64,000 bases of DNA from Paramoeba atlantica (lineage: Eukaryota > Discosea): assembly GCA_977017575.1 (NCBI GenBank), contig CDRNVI010000004.1, positions 434,001-498,000 on the forward strand, given 5' to 3'. The position numbers and the translations under genes were made by a program. Position 1 is the stretch's first letter. Each line of letters starts with the position of its first letter. Positions 18,712 through 26,835 of this stretch are shown piece by piece. The notes beneath the pieces are model-generated. The model did not search any database, was not told the origin of the DNA, and saw nothing but the letters and a program-made list of their open reading frames with translations.

Positions 18712-20402
18712 ATGGCAGTAATGTAGATTTGGGAATGTCATGGGATACGGATGACAGAGACGCAAAATTTTCTAATCGCCGAGTGTGGTCTCGACCACAT
18801 CGGATGCTGCAAAATCCGACCGAGGAACAAATGAATTTACCCCTACATGCGCCTGCTATTCGTCCCCTTGATTTGGAGAAGCTGAAAAACTGGATGACCC
18901 CAGATATGAAATATCGATTCGAAGAAGTGTGGTCATTATTGACATCCCCAATGTTGAACAAAAATCATGTCGACCTTAACCCTGTGAGCAAACGTTCTAT
19001 TTCAGAACAGGATATACGAAATTTGGTGAAGTCAGAAATCATTCATCGGGTAAGTTATGAAGACTTAGAAAAACGGCCAACTCAGGCTCAGGTAATACCT
19101 TTTTCAACGTACGAGGAAAGAGAAACAGGCGCGCGGCGCCGCTTTATATGCTGGCCTAAATATCACAATCAGGCGCTGGAAAATTTATACAACGCTCGGG
19201 TTCCTATTGGACAGCCTGTATCGTACGTAAATAAAATAACTCATGAAAGAGCCATGAAGCGAGACTTAAAGGCGGGATTCTTTCAAATAGAGTTACCCAA
19301 AGCGGCAAGAGCGTTTTATCGTTTTCGTTACGGTGCAGCCACATATGAGATGACCAGGATGCCGATGGGACATGCCTGCGCACCTGAAATACAGCAAATA
19401 TTAACCTCAACCTTGGCCGGGCATGATGGTTATAGCCTAAATTCACTGAAATCGCACGGTTTCAATACACAGCAGCTTGACATTTACCTCGACGGAATAC
19501 GGTACTGCGGAACAAAAGACGAGGTAGATACCTACGAACGTTTTGTAGACAATCGCGCTTATCAGACGAACATGACTTTCAAACAAGAAGAATCTGCTAA
19601 TACCACTGAGTATGAATTTCTCGGAGTACACTATAACCATTCTAGTAAACAATACAAACTGTGTGACCGATTTCTTCGAAAAATTCCACCAGGCATAGCA
19701 TCGCATGCACCTCTGCACATATATGAGTCTTTGTGCGCCAGATTGGTTTATGCATCGGCAGTGCTAGGAATTATAATGCCAAAATATTACTGGGCTATAA
19801 AATTCATAAGGCGACAAATATCCAAATTGAATAAAGGATTGATACGTGATAATGATACTGTCCGACTCTCATACGTCGTTTTCACACAGCTTAATCGTTG
19901 GATAAAGGATGTAAAGACTAATGCGCCACAGAATTATACAATTGTATATAATTATAAAACGGCAACTTTGTACACGGATGCCTTGTTGGAAGGATGGGGC
20001 GCCGTTTTATTTCGACAGGATGGTTCAGTTTTTGGCACAGGCGCGGCGTGGAACAGGGAAGTTGAAATCAACCACGCAGAAGCAATGGCTATTGAGAACG
20101 CTCTGCACGCCTTTTCTGAACATTGGTCTGATACAAAGTTCATCTGGCTACGTGTGGATAATACCAGTGTAGAATCCGCTCTCCGTAAGAAATGGGCAGA
20201 GTCCTACAATATATCTGAAGTTCTCGAGCGAGTACTGTATTACCTACAAGCACATCACTTAACAATTTATCCCGAATACGTAACAACCAGGGAAAATCAG
20301 GCAGATGCCTGGAGCCGAAACCAATATGGAACTTGGCGAGACGGTGGGATACACGAACTAGCGACTGGGTGGGTGCCGGCGGTGCCCAGTCGTCAGTTTT
20401 AG
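17925..20402 (+). CDS. RT-RNase H of YR element A, copy 1
   Basis: 825 codons from ATG to TAG. The first ~260 residues overlap the YR gene in another frame and are low-complexity, so the functional start may lie later. RT motifs: KRDLKAGFFQIEL, MTRMPMGHACAPE and the loop DIYLDGIRYCG. RNase H shows LYTDALLEGWGAVL, HAEAMAIENAL, RVDNTSVESAL and a C-terminal NQADAWSR. It converts element RNA into DNA. YxDG in the loop matches elements B, C and D. Confidence 0.88.
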   Translation: MVENDVDHSRPSSSCIAGTSIEVTRRRRCKTRKQHATIHSDESNVCEAPPSIDGAYGETCTSFPTSTENLNPPGGTSAWSPGQGDYERPTRSYTPIYDARNGSHGFDCIQNSFPSWGSGSLNPQRFHCPPSGLRCPILGTQNQNNEISDFPPRYDGGNRGCLYEPHLPVFEPTCSDSTYNDTNIYPYYAFFAAAPGQRVHLPFAQTGGRASFDGVCGGQPDFRGRSHAARESPTTTVPFEVCGGERTYCQGFRGAASYATALNGSNVDLGMSWDTDDRDAKFSNRRVWSRPHRMLQNPTEEQMNLPLHAPAIRPLDLEKLKNWMTPDMKYRFEEVWSLLTSPMLNKNHVDLNPVSKRSISEQDIRNLVKSEIIHRVSYEDLEKRPTQAQVIPFSTYEERETGARRRFICWPKYHNQALENLYNARVPIGQPVSYVNKITHERAMKRDLKAGFFQIELPKAARAFYRFRYGAATYEMTRMPMGHACAPEIQQILTSTLAGHDGYSLNSLKSHGFNTQQLDIYLDGIRYCGTKDEVDTYERFVDNRAYQTNMTFKQEESANTTEYEFLGVHYNHSSKQYKLCDRFLRKIPPGIASHAPLHIYESLCARLVYASAVLGIIMPKYYWAIKFIRRQISKLNKGLIRDNDTVRLSYVVFTQLNRWIKDVKTNAPQNYTIVYNYKTATLYTDALLEGWGAVLFRQDGSVFGTGAAWNREVEINHAEAMAIENALHAFSEHWSDTKFIWLRVDNTSVESALRKKWAESYNISEVLERVLYYLQAHHLTIYPEYVTTRENQADAWSRNQYGTWRDGGIHELATGWVPAVPSRQF

Positions 20403-20893
20403 CAAGTTTTCTTCTTAGAATAGCATACGAAACAAGGAGGAAGTATTATTACAATCAAATGGTTTCAAGAAAATAATAGCAAAAAACTATACTTAACTCA
20501 CAGTACATTATAGTCAACATTATTTATATTTCATACTGGTTACTGATCATGATGCGGTAGCGAAATTATGTAAACTTGAGAAAGTAATTTCGATTCCGTC
20601 TACTGAACATTTCATTATGCTTTTACTTTTATTTCTCAGGATCATTCCTTTACACACAACTTTTCAAACGATTTTCCCGCCCGCCTCCCCACTCCAAGTG
20701 CCGGCGGTGCCCAGTCGTCAGTTTTAGCAAGTTTTCTTCTTAGAATAACATACGAAACAAGGAGGAAGTATTATTACAATCAAATGGTTTCAAGAAAATA
20801 ATAGCAAAAAACTATACTTAACTCACAGTACATTATAGTCAACATTATTTATATTTCATACAGGTTACTGATCATGATGCGGTAGCGAAATTA
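20373..20893 (+). repeat. Split direct repeat B1-A2-B2 of YR element A, copy 1
   Basis: A 196-bp B repeat lies at 20373-20568 and 20698-20893 (offset 325), separated by the 129-bp A2 (20569-20697). B starts GTGCCGGC and ends GCGAAATTA. A2 starts TGTAAACTTGAG and ends in C-rich sequence. The two B copies differ at only a couple of positions. B1 overlaps the end of the RT-RNase H gene. The right end abuts element B gag codons directly. Confidence 0.9.
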
Positions 20894-20894
20894 A

Positions 20895-21476
20895 AGTATC
20901 GAAATCGTAGACAAGATTCCAATCGACGTCCACACGGTATCCGGAAATGGGGAAGGACCGGCAGTTGCACTGGAGAAAGGCGATGGTTTTGCTTTGCACG
21001 ATGTCATAACGTGGGGCGCACTTCTGAAGCCGGGCAAAGAGTATGATATACTGGAGAATCGCATTCGCCTTGGACTAAAGCTTCCGCTCGTATTGTCCGA
21101 AGAGCTGCAATGTATCTGGGAATTATTCCACCAGTGGGTAGTTACAACTCAAGAAAAAGGTGGTCTGGAAGTGGCTGGCTCCAATGATGCCCGAATGGGC
21201 CAAATGCTATTGGATCGAATACGGATTAAGCATGCCATCGCACAAGGAGCAGATCCCAAGTATGTTGAATCACATTACGTAGCTCAGAAGGATCCGACAG
21301 ACGTTCTCGGTCAGATCTTAACCACAAGCATCAATTACAATCGTGGACGAGGAGTGGTGAGTTACTCCCGGTATCGAGGGAATCGGAGTTTCGCCGCCTC
21401 GAATCGCCCGTACACTCCCGGGGCAACTCAACAGCGCCGGGATTTCGCCGGTCGGGGGTCTGGCGCAAAGAAGTGA
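20895..21476 (+). CDS. Gag-like gene of YR element B, copy 1 (C-terminal part)
   Basis: The frame is open from the junction at 20894. A 160-codon run from 20994 has WGALLKPGKEYDILENRIRL, a helical region (LQCIWELFHQWVV), GADPKYVESHYVAQKDP and an Arg/Gly/Tyr-rich tail (RGRGVVSYSRYRGNRSF) ending in TGA 21476. The stop lies 3 bp before the YR start codon, so the two genes are packed tightly. Likely an RNA-binding structural protein; the role is inferred from order and tail composition. Confidence 0.6.
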   Translation, partial: SIEIVDKIPIDVHTVSGNGEGPAVALEKGDGFALHDVITWGALLKPGKEYDILENRIRLGLKLPLVLSEELQCIWELFHQWVVTTQEKGGLEVAGSNDARMGQMLLDRIRIKHAIAQGADPKYVESHYVAQKDPTDVLGQILTTSINYNRGRGVVSYSRYRGNRSFAASNRPYTPGATQQRRDFAGRGSGAKK

Positions 21477-24349
21477 CAAATGCAGGTCCGCCCCCGGACA
21501 AAACGCCAGTTATTTATAAAAAAGATAGTTTCAGAAAAAAATCGAAAGATAGCAAGTATAAACAGAATTGTCAAGGAAAAATTGAATCAAATTGTAAAAA
21601 TAAGCATTGGTCTCGAAGCGAACAATATCGCGCACAAACAAGTGGCGACAGTAAGTTTAACCGAAGCAAAAAGTCAGAGGAATCAAAGCCGTTCCGCACA
21701 AAAACGCGTTTTGAAGTCCTCCGCTGCCTCCCACAGGACGAGCGGTTTCATGAACGACGTCCGTTACGTTATGACCGAGATAGGCATAAAGAGCGCGGAA
21801 ACTCAGAAGGAGCTAATCACATTATGGGCAAGAACAACGTGGTCGACACGGGCCCGTTTGCTGCGTCAGATGCGTGCGGCAAACATGGAGTTAAACGACG
21901 ACAACGTGGTGGCTTACATTTCCGCGTTAAAAGTAACACCACAAACCAAGCACACGTACATCAAACACATGATTTCGATACTAACACAGGCACGAAAGTC
22001 AGCCATTCACGCCCAAATGCTCGCCAAAACGCTAGTGAGGGCAGGCGACATGATCCCGACGCACCAAGCATGTCCAATTACAAAGGACCAAATCCAGTAC
22101 CTTTTGCCGAAGATGACACCACAAATGGAAATCGTCATGTTAGTAGCGTACAAAACAGCATCAAGGGCTGGCGAAGTGGCAGAGATGCGGCGCCGGGACG
22201 TCATAATACTGCGACCAGATCGCATTATAATAGACTGGGGGCAACGTACCAAGGCAACGCGATCTCAACCCTACCGCCCGGACACGTTCACGGTAATAGA
22301 GGGGACCTATACCAACAGAATATTCCAATACCTTATAACCTTGGGCCCTGCCCAGCGCTTCAGTACGGTGACGACAGAGCAAATTTCCCGATTCCTCAGG
22401 ACGCATCTTGGCCCAGGTTACAGCTCCCACAGCTTAAAGCATGGGGCGATCCGCCATCTAATGACCCGAGTGGCGGAGAATACGCTCACAATCGAGGAGG
22501 TACAACGTATGGCGCAGCACAAGCAATTGAGCACACTTCTCCGATATTCTGGCCGCAACGAGACAACTGCAATGGCGCTGGGTACCCAGAGGGCAACGCG
22601 AACTTTGTAGGATCAAACACAAGGTCACGCGATTCCCCGAATCATACAGGAATAACATCTCCATACATCGGAAAGCCCCAAGACGGAGAAAGAATGGCAT
22701 GCGTGTACGAAAAAGGCCTGAATGACGCGGCTTGGAGCCCAAAGAGGGTATGGTCGCGTATACACCGGAAAACTGAACGTCCGACCCAGGAAATGATGCA
22801 AACATTGCCGATACATGCACGTCGGGTAAAGCCGCTACGACTGCACCGAATTAGAGATTTGATGTTGCCACACGTACGTACACGCTTTGATCAGATATGG
22901 GGGAAGATAACGAATCCAACAGGATTGCTACCCCAACTAAAACCCTCCCCTGTCACAACAAAAGATTTGACGCACTCAGATATCAAATCTTTAATGCAGG
23001 CTGACATAATCGAGCGAGTGGAACATACGTTCAGCAACCCCACTCGGGCGTGGGTGATCCCATTTACAAATCTAGAGAGTAGGAACGGTCAATTCCGGCG
23101 CAGATTCATAACCTGGACCAAGCAACATAATGAGGCAATTGCAACGACATACAAGGCAGAGATGCCGTTGGAACAGCCGGTCAAGTATGTCTCCCAAGTC
23201 CGAGAGGAGTGCGCCGTGCAGCGTGACTTGTCCTCTGCATTCTTCCAGCTGGAATTACCTGCACCTAGTCGGCCGTTTTACCGCTTTATCCACGCTGGAG
23301 CCACATACCAGATGACACGCATGCCGATGGGGCATAGTATGGCTCCAGAAGTCATGCAAATTATTACATCCGTGATTGCCGGACACACTTCATATACGAC
23401 ACACTCTATCCTGGAGGATGCGTCACATCTCGATGTGTATGTTGACGGTTTTCGACTGTGCGGGAAAAGAGATGTCTGCAGAGATTATGCAGGATGGGTG
23501 TTTGATCGCGCTTTGTTTTCCGGCGTAACACTTAAAGATTACTCCTTTGATCCAGAGGTGGAATACGACTGGTTGGGGGTGAGGTATCACCACGAGAGTC
23601 AGTGCTATCGTATGAACGAATCATTCATCGAGAAAATCCCCGGAACATTGCCGCTAGAGGCCCCTTATTACTTCTATGAGACGCTTTGTGCGCGTCTAGT
23701 ATATGCGTCTGGCATACTTCAAATTCCATTGCCAAGGTACTATTGGATCATAAAGTACGTACGGCGACAGGTTTCGAAGTTAAACAAAGGGATGATATCA
23801 GATACTACATTATTACAGCCGCCTCCGGGAACTATGAACCAGTTACATGACTGGGCGCAAGAGGTTAAGCGCAATACGTGGCAAACGTACGTTGGATACT
23901 CTTCGCAAGCCGCAACACTTTACACAGACGCATCCCTCGATGGATGGGGTGCAGTCCTCTTTCTTCCGGGCGGAACAGTGTACGGTACAGGGGCGCCATG
24001 GATCCACAAAACTGAAATAAATGAAGGCGAAGCCCTAGCCGTAGAAAATGCCCTTCTGTCCTTCCAACCACATTGGAAGACTATTACAACAATAAATCTG
24101 TACGTCGATAACACGAGCGTAGAATACGCCCTACGGAAACGGTGGGCGGATTCAGAGAGTATCGCACGCGTCTTAGTCCGACTTTGTGATTACATGTCAA
24201 ACCACAACCTCAAAGTAATACCGCGCTATGTGTCGACGAAGCAGAACTACGCCGATCCCTGGAGCCGAAATCGATATTTGACTTGGCGACAGGATGGAAT
24301 GGAACTAGCGAACGGGGCGGGTGCGGACGGCCCTTTCGTTAGTCAGTGA
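21473..24349 (+). CDS. RT-RNase H of YR element B, copy 1
   Basis: 958-codon open frame. The first ~375 codons cover the YR gene in another frame and are His/Asn/Arg-rich with no domain I recognise. The RT proper starts near 22730 with RRFITWTKQHN, QRDLSSAFFQLEL, MTRMPMGHSMAPE and the loop DVYVDGFRLCG. RNase H shows LYTDASLDGWGAVL, GEALAVENAL, YVDNTSVEYAL and NYADPWSR. The true translation start is uncertain. It could be expressed by re-initiation, splicing or read-through, as known in DIRS-type elements. Confidence 0.87.
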   Translation: MTNAGPPPDKTPVIYKKDSFRKKSKDSKYKQNCQGKIESNCKNKHWSRSEQYRAQTSGDSKFNRSKKSEESKPFRTKTRFEVLRCLPQDERFHERRPLRYDRDRHKERGNSEGANHIMGKNNVVDTGPFAASDACGKHGVKRRQRGGLHFRVKSNTTNQAHVHQTHDFDTNTGTKVSHSRPNARQNASEGRRHDPDAPSMSNYKGPNPVPFAEDDTTNGNRHVSSVQNSIKGWRSGRDAAPGRHNTATRSHYNRLGATYQGNAISTLPPGHVHGNRGDLYQQNIPIPYNLGPCPALQYGDDRANFPIPQDASWPRLQLPQLKAWGDPPSNDPSGGEYAHNRGGTTYGAAQAIEHTSPIFWPQRDNCNGAGYPEGNANFVGSNTRSRDSPNHTGITSPYIGKPQDGERMACVYEKGLNDAAWSPKRVWSRIHRKTERPTQEMMQTLPIHARRVKPLRLHRIRDLMLPHVRTRFDQIWGKITNPTGLLPQLKPSPVTTKDLTHSDIKSLMQADIIERVEHTFSNPTRAWVIPFTNLESRNGQFRRRFITWTKQHNEAIATTYKAEMPLEQPVKYVSQVREECAVQRDLSSAFFQLELPAPSRPFYRFIHAGATYQMTRMPMGHSMAPEVMQIITSVIAGHTSYTTHSILEDASHLDVYVDGFRLCGKRDVCRDYAGWVFDRALFSGVTLKDYSFDPEVEYDWLGVRYHHESQCYRMNESFIEKIPGTLPLEAPYYFYETLCARLVYASGILQIPLPRYYWIIKYVRRQVSKLNKGMISDTTLLQPPPGTMNQLHDWAQEVKRNTWQTYVGYSSQAATLYTDASLDGWGAVLFLPGGTVYGTGAPWIHKTEINEGEALAVENALLSFQPHWKTITTINLYVDNTSVEYALRKRWADSESIARVLVRLCDYMSNHNLKVIPRYVSTKQNYADPWSRNRYLTWRQDGMELANGAGADGPFVSQ
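21480..22610 (+). CDS. Tyrosine recombinase of YR element B, copy 1
   Basis: 376 codons, ATG to the stop at 22610. Core-binding helices include LWARTTWSTRARLLRQM. The catalytic region shows KTASRAGEVAEMRRRD, TKATRSQPYRPD, SSHSLKHGAIRHL, AQHKQLST and LLRYSGRN, closely parallel to the element A recombinase. The whole gene lies inside the RT-RNase H reading frame, which is in the same relative frame (-1) as in element A. Confidence 0.85.
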   Translation: MQVRPRTKRQLFIKKIVSEKNRKIASINRIVKEKLNQIVKISIGLEANNIAHKQVATVSLTEAKSQRNQSRSAQKRVLKSSAASHRTSGFMNDVRYVMTEIGIKSAETQKELITLWARTTWSTRARLLRQMRAANMELNDDNVVAYISALKVTPQTKHTYIKHMISILTQARKSAIHAQMLAKTLVRAGDMIPTHQACPITKDQIQYLLPKMTPQMEIVMLVAYKTASRAGEVAEMRRRDVIILRPDRIIIDWGQRTKATRSQPYRPDTFTVIEGTYTNRIFQYLITLGPAQRFSTVTTEQISRFLRTHLGPGYSSHSLKHGAIRHLMTRVAENTLTIEEVQRMAQHKQLSTLLRYSGRNETTAMALGTQRATRTL

Positions 24350-24854
24350 TTAGTTATTCGGAGACCAAAGCAAAATTGAGAAGAAAGTTATAAATTTAGA
24401 CATTAAAAGCTGAAGCGGGAAGTCATGTGAAATTGAATTTGAGCAAGTCATCTATATACTATATATCTTTCATTTCATGGATCACGCGCGAGCCTGTGCC
24501 CCCGAATGTCAATTATGAAAGCTTGCGTAAGTAATTGATAAACGGGTGGGTATAATAAGATAATAGGGATACATACGTATTTTCTATAAATTGTCTAGTA
24601 TCCATTTTGTACTGTTCATATCCAGATAAAAAGTTTCCCACCCACCTCCCCACGTCCACGTGCGGACGGCCCTTTCGTTAGTCAGTGATTAGTTATTCGG
24701 AGACCAAAGCAAAATTGAGAAGAAAGTTATAAATTTAGACATTAAAAGCTGAAGCGGGAAGTCATGTGAAATTGAATTTGAGCAAGTCATCTATATACTA
24801 TATATCTTTCATTTCATGGATCACGCGCGAGCCTGTGCCCCCGAATGTCAATTA
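24321..24854 (+). repeat. Split direct repeat B1-A2-B2 of YR element B, copy 1
   Basis: A 195-bp B repeat lies at 24321-24515 and 24660-24854 (offset 339), with A2 (144 bp) between. B starts GTGCGGACGG and ends TGTCAATTA. A2 starts TGAAAGCTTGCG and ends in a C-rich stretch. The final TTA of B2 overlaps the first monomer of the following array (TTAACAAAAG). Confidence 0.9.
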
Positions 24855-25711
24855 ACAAAAGAAAGGGTCTTAACAAAAGAAAGGGTCTGAACAAAAGAAA
24901 GGGTCTTAACAAAAGAAAGGGTCTTAACAAAAGAAAGGGTCTTAACAAAAGAAAGGGTCTTAACAAAAGAAAGGGTCTTAACAAAAGAAGGGTCTTAACA
25001 AAACAAGGGGTCTTAACAAAACAAGGGGTCTTAACAAAAGAAAGGGTCTTAACAAAAGAAAGGGTCTTAACAAAAGAAAGGGTCTTAACAAAAGAAAGGA
25101 TCTTAACAAAAGAAAGGGTCTTAACAAAAGAAAGGGTATTAACAAAAGAAAGGGTCTTAACAAAAGAAAGGATCTTAACAAAAGAAAGGATCTTAACAAA
25201 AGAAAGGGTCTTAACAAAAGAAAGGGTCTTAACAAAAGAAAGGGTCTTAACAAAAGAAAGGGTCTTAACAAAAGAAAGGGTCTTAACAAAAGAAAGGGTC
25301 TGAACAAAAGAAAGGGTCTGAACAAAAGAAAGGGTCTTAACAAAAGAAAGGGTCTTAACAAAAGAAAGGGTCTTAACAAAGGAAAGGGTCTTAACAAAAG
25401 AAGGGGTCTTAACAAAAGAAAGGGTCTTAACAAAAGAAAGGGTCTTAACAAAAGAAAGGGTCTCAACAAAAGAAAGGGTCTTAACAAAAGAAAGGGTCTT
25501 AACAAAAGAAAGGGTCTTAACAAAAGAAAGGGTCTGAACAAAAGAAAGGGTCTTAACAAAAGAAAGGGTCTTAACAAAAGAAAGGGTCTGAACAAAAGAA
25601 AGGGTCTGAACAAAAGAAAGGGTATGAACAAAAGAAAGGGTCTTAACAAAAGAAAGGGTCTGAACAAAAGAAAGGGTCTTAACAAAAGAAAGGGTCTTAA
25701 CAAAAGAAACG
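24852..25711. repeat. 18-bp minisatellite array 1, about 48 copies
   Basis: Head-to-tail copies of TTAACAAAAGAAAGGGTC with scattered single changes (CTG for CTT, GGATC, two AACAAGGGG units) and one 17-bp unit near 24975-24991. One frame reads (NKRKGL)n; the opposite strand is also open. It runs from the right end of YR element B into a LINE fragment at 25712. Confidence 0.97.
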
Positions 25712-25773
25712 GTGCTTCCCCTGGACCAACCGGCTTTAGTGAGAGCATGATGCGACTTGTAGCAGACAACGAA
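25712..25773 (+). pseudogene. LINE group I fragment at tandem-duplication junction
   Basis: Sixty-two bases reading GASPGPTGFSESMMRL then VADNE, matching the start of LINE-5 at 33587. It then switches abruptly at 25773/25774 to YR element A sequence equal to 17650 onward. It marks the breakpoint of the 8.1-kb tandem duplication, with only the two bases AG shared between the joined ends. Confidence 0.9.
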
Positions 25774-26835
25774 GTTAGTTTCGCAGAAAAAATTCAAGTT
25801 AGTCACGCGTACCAAACGCCGCACCCGTTTGGATGTGCCAATCAAACAACCGAAAACACGAAGCGAGAAACGGATACATGCAAATGGGAGGCTCATGACA
25901 AAAAATACAACACGAGACGAACAGAGGACGGGCCATCCGGAAAAAACAGGAGATCAGGCCAATTAAGATCCTACAACGGAGAGGTTCATCGTGTGATGAA
26001 GTATATGGGGATAAACAGCGAAACGACTCAAAAAGCATTGGAACAACTATGGTCGAAAACGACGTGGATCACTCGCGCCCGTCTTCTTCGTGTATTGCAG
26101 GCACATCGATTGAAGTTACAAGACGACGACGTTGTAAAACTCGTAAGCAACATGCCACTATCCATTCAGACGAAAGCAACGTATGTGAAGCACCTCCTAG
26201 CATTGATGGTGCATATGGGGAAACCTGCACATCATTCCCGACTTCTACTGAAAACCTTAATCCGCCGGGGGGCACAAGTGCCTGGTCACCAGGCCAAGGC
26301 GATTACGAAAGACCAACTCGATCATATACTCCCATATATGACGCCAGAAATGGCAGTCACGGTTTTGATTGCATTCAAAACAGCTTCCCGAGCTGGGGAA
26401 GTGGCTCTCTTAACCCGCAGAGATTTCATTGTCCTCCGTCCGGACTGCGTTGTCCTATACTGGGGACACAAAACCAAAACAACGAAATCTCAGACTTTCC
26501 GCCCAGATACGATGGTGGTAATAGAGGGTGCTTATACGAACCGCATTTACCAGTTTTTGAACCAACTTGCTCCGACAGCACGTATAACGACACTAACATC
26601 TATCCATATTACGCGTTTTTTGCAGCGGCACCTGGGCAAAGGGTACACCTCCCATTCGCTCAAACGGGGGGCCGTGCATCATTTGATGGAGTATGTGGCG
26701 GACAACCAGATTTCCGTGGAAGAAGTCATGCGGCTCGCGAATCACCGACAACTACCGTCCCTTTTGAGGTATGCGGGGGCGAACGAACGTACTGCCAGGG
26801 CTTTAGGGGCGCAGCGAGTTACGCGACTGCTTTGA
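25774..26835 (+). CDS. Tyrosine recombinase of YR element A, copy 2
   Basis: Same protein as copy 1 from residue ~32 on, with KTASRAGEVALL, HSLKRGA, ANHRQLPS and LLRYAG present. Its reading frame is open upstream into the LINE piece and the 18-bp array (an ATG at 25624 lies in the array), so a chimeric N-terminus (NKRKGL repeats, then GASPGPTG, then YR) is possible on paper. Whether it is expressed is unknown. Confidence 0.8.
   Translation, partial: VSFAEKIQVSHAYQTPHPFGCANQTTENTKRETDTCKWEAHDKKYNTRRTEDGPSGKNRRSGQLRSYNGEVHRVMKYMGINSETTQKALEQLWSKTTWITRARLLRVLQAHRLKLQDDDVVKLVSNMPLSIQTKATYVKHLLALMVHMGKPAHHSRLLLKTLIRRGAQVPGHQAKAITKDQLDHILPYMTPEMAVTVLIAFKTASRAGEVALLTRRDFIVLRPDCVVLYWGHKTKTTKSQTFRPDTMVVIEGAYTNRIYQFLNQLAPTARITTLTSIHITRFLQRHLGKGYTSHSLKRGAVHHLMEYVADNQISVEEVMRLANHRQLPSLLRYAGANERTARALGAQRVTRLL

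Larger units (their letters stand above)
17132..20893 (+). mobile_element. YR retroelement A, copy 1 (DIRS/VIPER-like)
   Basis: Parts in order: the C-terminal part of a gag-like gene, a tyrosine recombinase, an overlapping RT-RNase H, and the split repeat B1-A2-B2 (20373-20893). The left end (A1 and the start of gag) is missing where LINE-4 ends. Otherwise YR and RT-RNase H are open, so the element looks whole from mid-gag to its right end. A second copy lies at 25774-29017, with only a few differences (for example one in RT), so the duplication is very recent. Confidence 0.85.
20894..24854 (+). mobile_element. YR retroelement B, copy 1 (DIRS/VIPER-like)
   Basis: Parts: gag-like gene (in frame from 20895, its start missing at the element A junction), YR nested inside an RT-RNase H frame, and B1-A2-B2 (24321-24854). 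From mid-gag to the right end it looks whole. The right end lies inside or against the 18-bp array. The copy at 29018-32639 is nearly identical but has a single B repeat. Confidence 0.85.

Noticed and set aside
18695-20143. Several 60-90-codon minus frames over the RT genes
   Set aside because: Shadows of the RT-RNase H coding strand; they repeat exactly in the duplicate copy and show no domains.
24814-25896. 360-codon minus frame with SFVKTL/FLLLRP repeats
   Set aside because: Reverse-strand reading of the 18-bp array; the same holds for the frame at 32599-33624.
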